A stretch of 52,872 bases of DNA from NCBI GenBank assembly GCA_027023405.1, contig JALVVN010000007.1, forward strand, positions 29,335 to 82,206, given 5' to 3'. Position numbers and translations under genes: made by a program. Source of the stretch: Campylobacterales bacterium. GTDB taxonomy: Bacteria > Campylobacterota > Campylobacteria > Campylobacterales > QNZT01. Below, one piece after another: positions 51,059 to 52,872 of the stretch; positions within the stretch are counted from its first letter, which is position 1; each line of letters starts with the position of its first letter. Below the pieces are notes generated by a model. The model was not told the DNA's origin and ran no database searches. It saw only the letters and a list, made by a program, of their open reading frames with translations.

Positions 51059-51269
51059 TAAATGTGATCATATGTTTTTAAATATAGTGAAAAAAAGTGT
51101 CCAAAAAGTGTCATATGCGAAAAAATTTTAAAAAATGAATGCGCTTTGCATGTTCTAATTAATAATACTCCCATAAAATTTAATATTTTAACCCAAATCT
51201 TGAAATAGAAATTCATGACTTTGCATCATCATCGCATCCTTGGGCTTTACATAAAATTAACTATATATT
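51059..51269. other. Non-coding gap between the lipoprotein leader and hypX
   Basis: AT-rich DNA with no credible gene. It contains the right copy of the 28-bp direct repeat (51164-51191) and paired CACTTTTTGGA-like tracts near 51090-51112 on the minus strand. No RNA gene was recognised. Confidence 0.5.
51164..51191. repeat. 28-bp direct repeat, right copy
   Basis: Identical to 49567-49594 in the same orientation, 1,597 bp apart. Here it is not next to any start codon, unlike the left copy, which overlaps the tolC leader. That makes duplication during an insertion or recombination more likely than shared regulation. Confidence 0.85.
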
Positions 51270-52871
51270 TTAGAAAAACCTTTTCGGCGTACTTCGCGGA
51301 CAGACTTTGTAAACAAACTCCCGCCTGAGTCGGTGAAATGCACTCTCCTCTTCCCAAAACTGCGGGTACATAATGCGTATCTCCTCCTCTTTGAGTGATT
51401 CGATCATGTGAGCATTTTCTTCCAAAAAATCTTGCTTCTCCCAGAGAAAATCCTCATCATACTTTTCCAGAGCAAAGGTATGCAACATCTCATCATATGC
51501 TTCATCCTCAAACAGCGCATCGATCATTCCGATCGTTTGTGCTTGTGTTGCCGATATAGGTAGGCAAGATTCCAAAAGCTCATTCGCTTTTTGCTCGCCG
51601 ACTCGTTTTGGCAGGGTGTAGGTGTGGTATTCGCTTCCGGTGAGTCCGAGTGTTTTGTAGTGGGGATTGAGCACCACTCCCTCTCGTGCTACGACAAAGT
51701 CACACGCCAAAGCGAGAAAGACCCCTCCGGCTCCGGCATTTCGCGACAGACTCGCCACCGTGACAATCTCATCGGCAAAGAGAATGGAGCGAATGAGATC
51801 GTTCATCGCATTGATATTTGCCCAGCCGTCCTCTCCCTGTTTTTGGCTATCTTCAAGGATATTGAGATGGATTCCGTTGCTAAAAAAATCCTCTCCACCC
51901 ATCAGCACAAGCACCTTGCACTGCTCCTTGAGATACTCGACCGCATATTTGAGTCGGATAGACTGCGCACTGCTCATCGCGCCGTTGTGAAAATTGAAGT
52001 ATAGATAGGCGACTTCATCTCGCATCTCGACACGCGTTTCATAAAATGTCGCATATGACTTGTCAAAAAGAAGTGGCAGTCGATCCTCTCTAATCCCTTT
52101 GAGCCGATCTTTGAGCAGATAGGTAGCGGGAAGCTTAAAACCCTCCGGTGCTTTGAGATGGCTGATCCAAACCGCACCATCCACGGTTCCCAAGCAGATC
52201 GCTCCGTCTCGCTTTGCCACTATCTCTTTGGGACGACCTTTGAGCCGCTCCTCTCTCCACGCACCGAAGAGGTAGCACTCTACCCCCAAGATCTCATCTT
52301 TGACTCCGGGAAAGGAGTCCGCTTGATAGATCTTCTTGACAATCTCCTGTGTACCGTCTCTCTCCCAATCAATCTTTCGCCTCTCTTGGGTAAATCGTTC
52401 ATGCATCAGATGTACCCATTGGGGTTGTGATCGATCATTTGTAATATTTTCAAAGAGTTGTTCAAGCCCTTGCAGCGCCGCCTTAGTGATCTCCTGTCGA
52501 TAGAGTGAAGCTTTGTAAGTGTTCCGCACCGTAAATCTAACCTCGGCATAGATATCTCCACCGTCATACACTTCATTCGCCCTCAACCACACACCGCCCC
52601 ACTCTTTATGCTCCAAACCGTGCTCCACACCGTTTGGACCACGATCGCCTCTGGGACCGGGATGAAAGATAAAAGTCGGATAGTTTTGCCAAATCGTTTC
52701 AGGCAGATAGCTTTTGAGAAAAGGGGCGAGAATGAGATCAAACGAAAATTCAGGAATCCTCTCCATATCCACCGCATAAAGCACCTGCACGCGATGCCCC
52801 ATATCTTTGAGACAAACATAGACGGCTTGGGAGAGGGAGTTGAAAGTAGTGCAGAGTAGGAGGATAGTCAT
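51270..52871 (-). CDS. hypX: HypX/HoxX: [NiFe]-hydrogenase maturation protein making the CO ligand
   Basis: A 533-residue two-domain enzyme. The N-terminal part (about 1-200) is formyltransferase-like with the HPGPRGDRGPNG motif (H70) that binds and uses N10-formyl-tetrahydrofolate. The C-terminal part (about 270-470) is crotonase-like (LVLMGGEDFFSNGIHLNILE, then SRNAGAGGVFLALACDFVVA). Published work on HypX shows formyl transfer to CoA and then CO release for the active-site iron, chiefly under aerobic growth. The ATG is at the very edge of the window, but the opening MTILLLCTTFNSLSQ matches the family's true N-terminus, so the gene is complete. Slightly short against the 550-600 residues of other HypX. 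A terminator follows at 51031-51058. It implies an oxygen-exposed hydrogen oxidiser. Confidence 0.93.
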   Translation of the reverse strand: MTILLLCTTFNSLSQAVYVCLKDMGHRVQVLYAVDMERIPEFSFDLILAPFLKSYLPETIWQNYPTFIFHPGPRGDRGPNGVEHGLEHKEWGGVWLRANEVYDGGDIYAEVRFTVRNTYKASLYRQEITKAALQGLEQLFENITNDRSQPQWVHLMHERFTQERRKIDWERDGTQEIVKKIYQADSFPGVKDEILGVECYLFGAWREERLKGRPKEIVAKRDGAICLGTVDGAVWISHLKAPEGFKLPATYLLKDRLKGIREDRLPLLFDKSYATFYETRVEMRDEVAYLYFNFHNGAMSSAQSIRLKYAVEYLKEQCKVLVLMGGEDFFSNGIHLNILEDSQKQGEDGWANINAMNDLIRSILFADEIVTVASLSRNAGAGGVFLALACDFVVAREGVVLNPHYKTLGLTGSEYHTYTLPKRVGEQKANELLESCLPISATQAQTIGMIDALFEDEAYDEMLHTFALEKYDEDFLWEKQDFLEENAHMIESLKEEEIRIMYPQFWEEESAFHRLRREFVYKVCPRSTPKRFF

Positions 52872-52872
52872 C

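Overview
The window looks like a chromosomal segment of a Campylobacterota bacterium, probably near Sulfurovum/Sulfurimonas. This is inferred from the gene mix ([NiFe]-hydrogenase maturation, a Mo-bisPGD oxidoreductase, small c-type cytochromes, RND efflux) and from codon style, not from a marker gene. No tRNA, rRNA, CRISPR array or insertion sequence was recognised.

Region 1 (1-34.5 kb) is one giant-adhesin export locus. Its centre is a single open frame of about 8,260 residues (4927-29706, minus strand), an RTX-type protein with a non-RTX N-terminal head, a coiled coil, about 70 RTX modules, a different repeat block near the C-terminus and a type I secretion tail. Upstream in the same orientation lie a periplasmic Cache-like sensor with no cytoplasmic output domain, a MotA/TolQ/ExbB-like channel protein with a long coiled-coil tail, and a MotB-like protein with one membrane segment. 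This pairing recalls the SiiA/SiiB energiser next to the giant adhesin SiiE in Salmonella. Downstream come a MntA/HepT toxin-antitoxin pair and then the export operon: a TPR-glycosyltransferase-like protein, a LapB-type ABC transporter with a degenerate C39 domain, and HlyD (cut by the window edge). These three are joined by ATGA overlaps and preceded by a near-perfect sigma-54 promoter. The outer-membrane TolC partner is divergent and carries an N-terminal SPOR-like domain.

Region 2 (34.5-39 kb) holds a Mo-bisPGD oxidoreductase, an orphan HlyD-like adaptor, a [NiFe]-hydrogenase maturation protease, a DUF695/RraB-like protein and HypA. HypX, which makes the CO ligand of [NiFe] hydrogenase, sits at the right edge (51.3-52.9 kb). 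The hydrogenase structural genes are not in the window.

Region 3 (39-49.6 kb) is an envelope stress or efflux block. A six-gene operon reads TolC, adaptor, RND pump, response regulator, histidine kinase, small cytochrome c. Beside it are a DUF2202 lipoprotein, a YtfJ-like thioredoxin-fold protein and a CDF cation exporter. Two 7-bp direct-repeat boxes with a 4-bp spacer occur upstream of three transcription units (tolC operon, DUF2202 gene, hypA), so one OmpR-type regulator may control all three.

Region 4 (49.6-51.2 kb) is a short accessory segment with a DUF4160/DUF2442 pair and a lipoprotein, bounded by a 28-bp direct repeat.

The strongest candidate for an undescribed system is region 1: sigma-54-linked type I export of a roughly 0.8 MDa RTX protein, with its own putative proton-channel pair, Cache sensor and SPOR-TolC.
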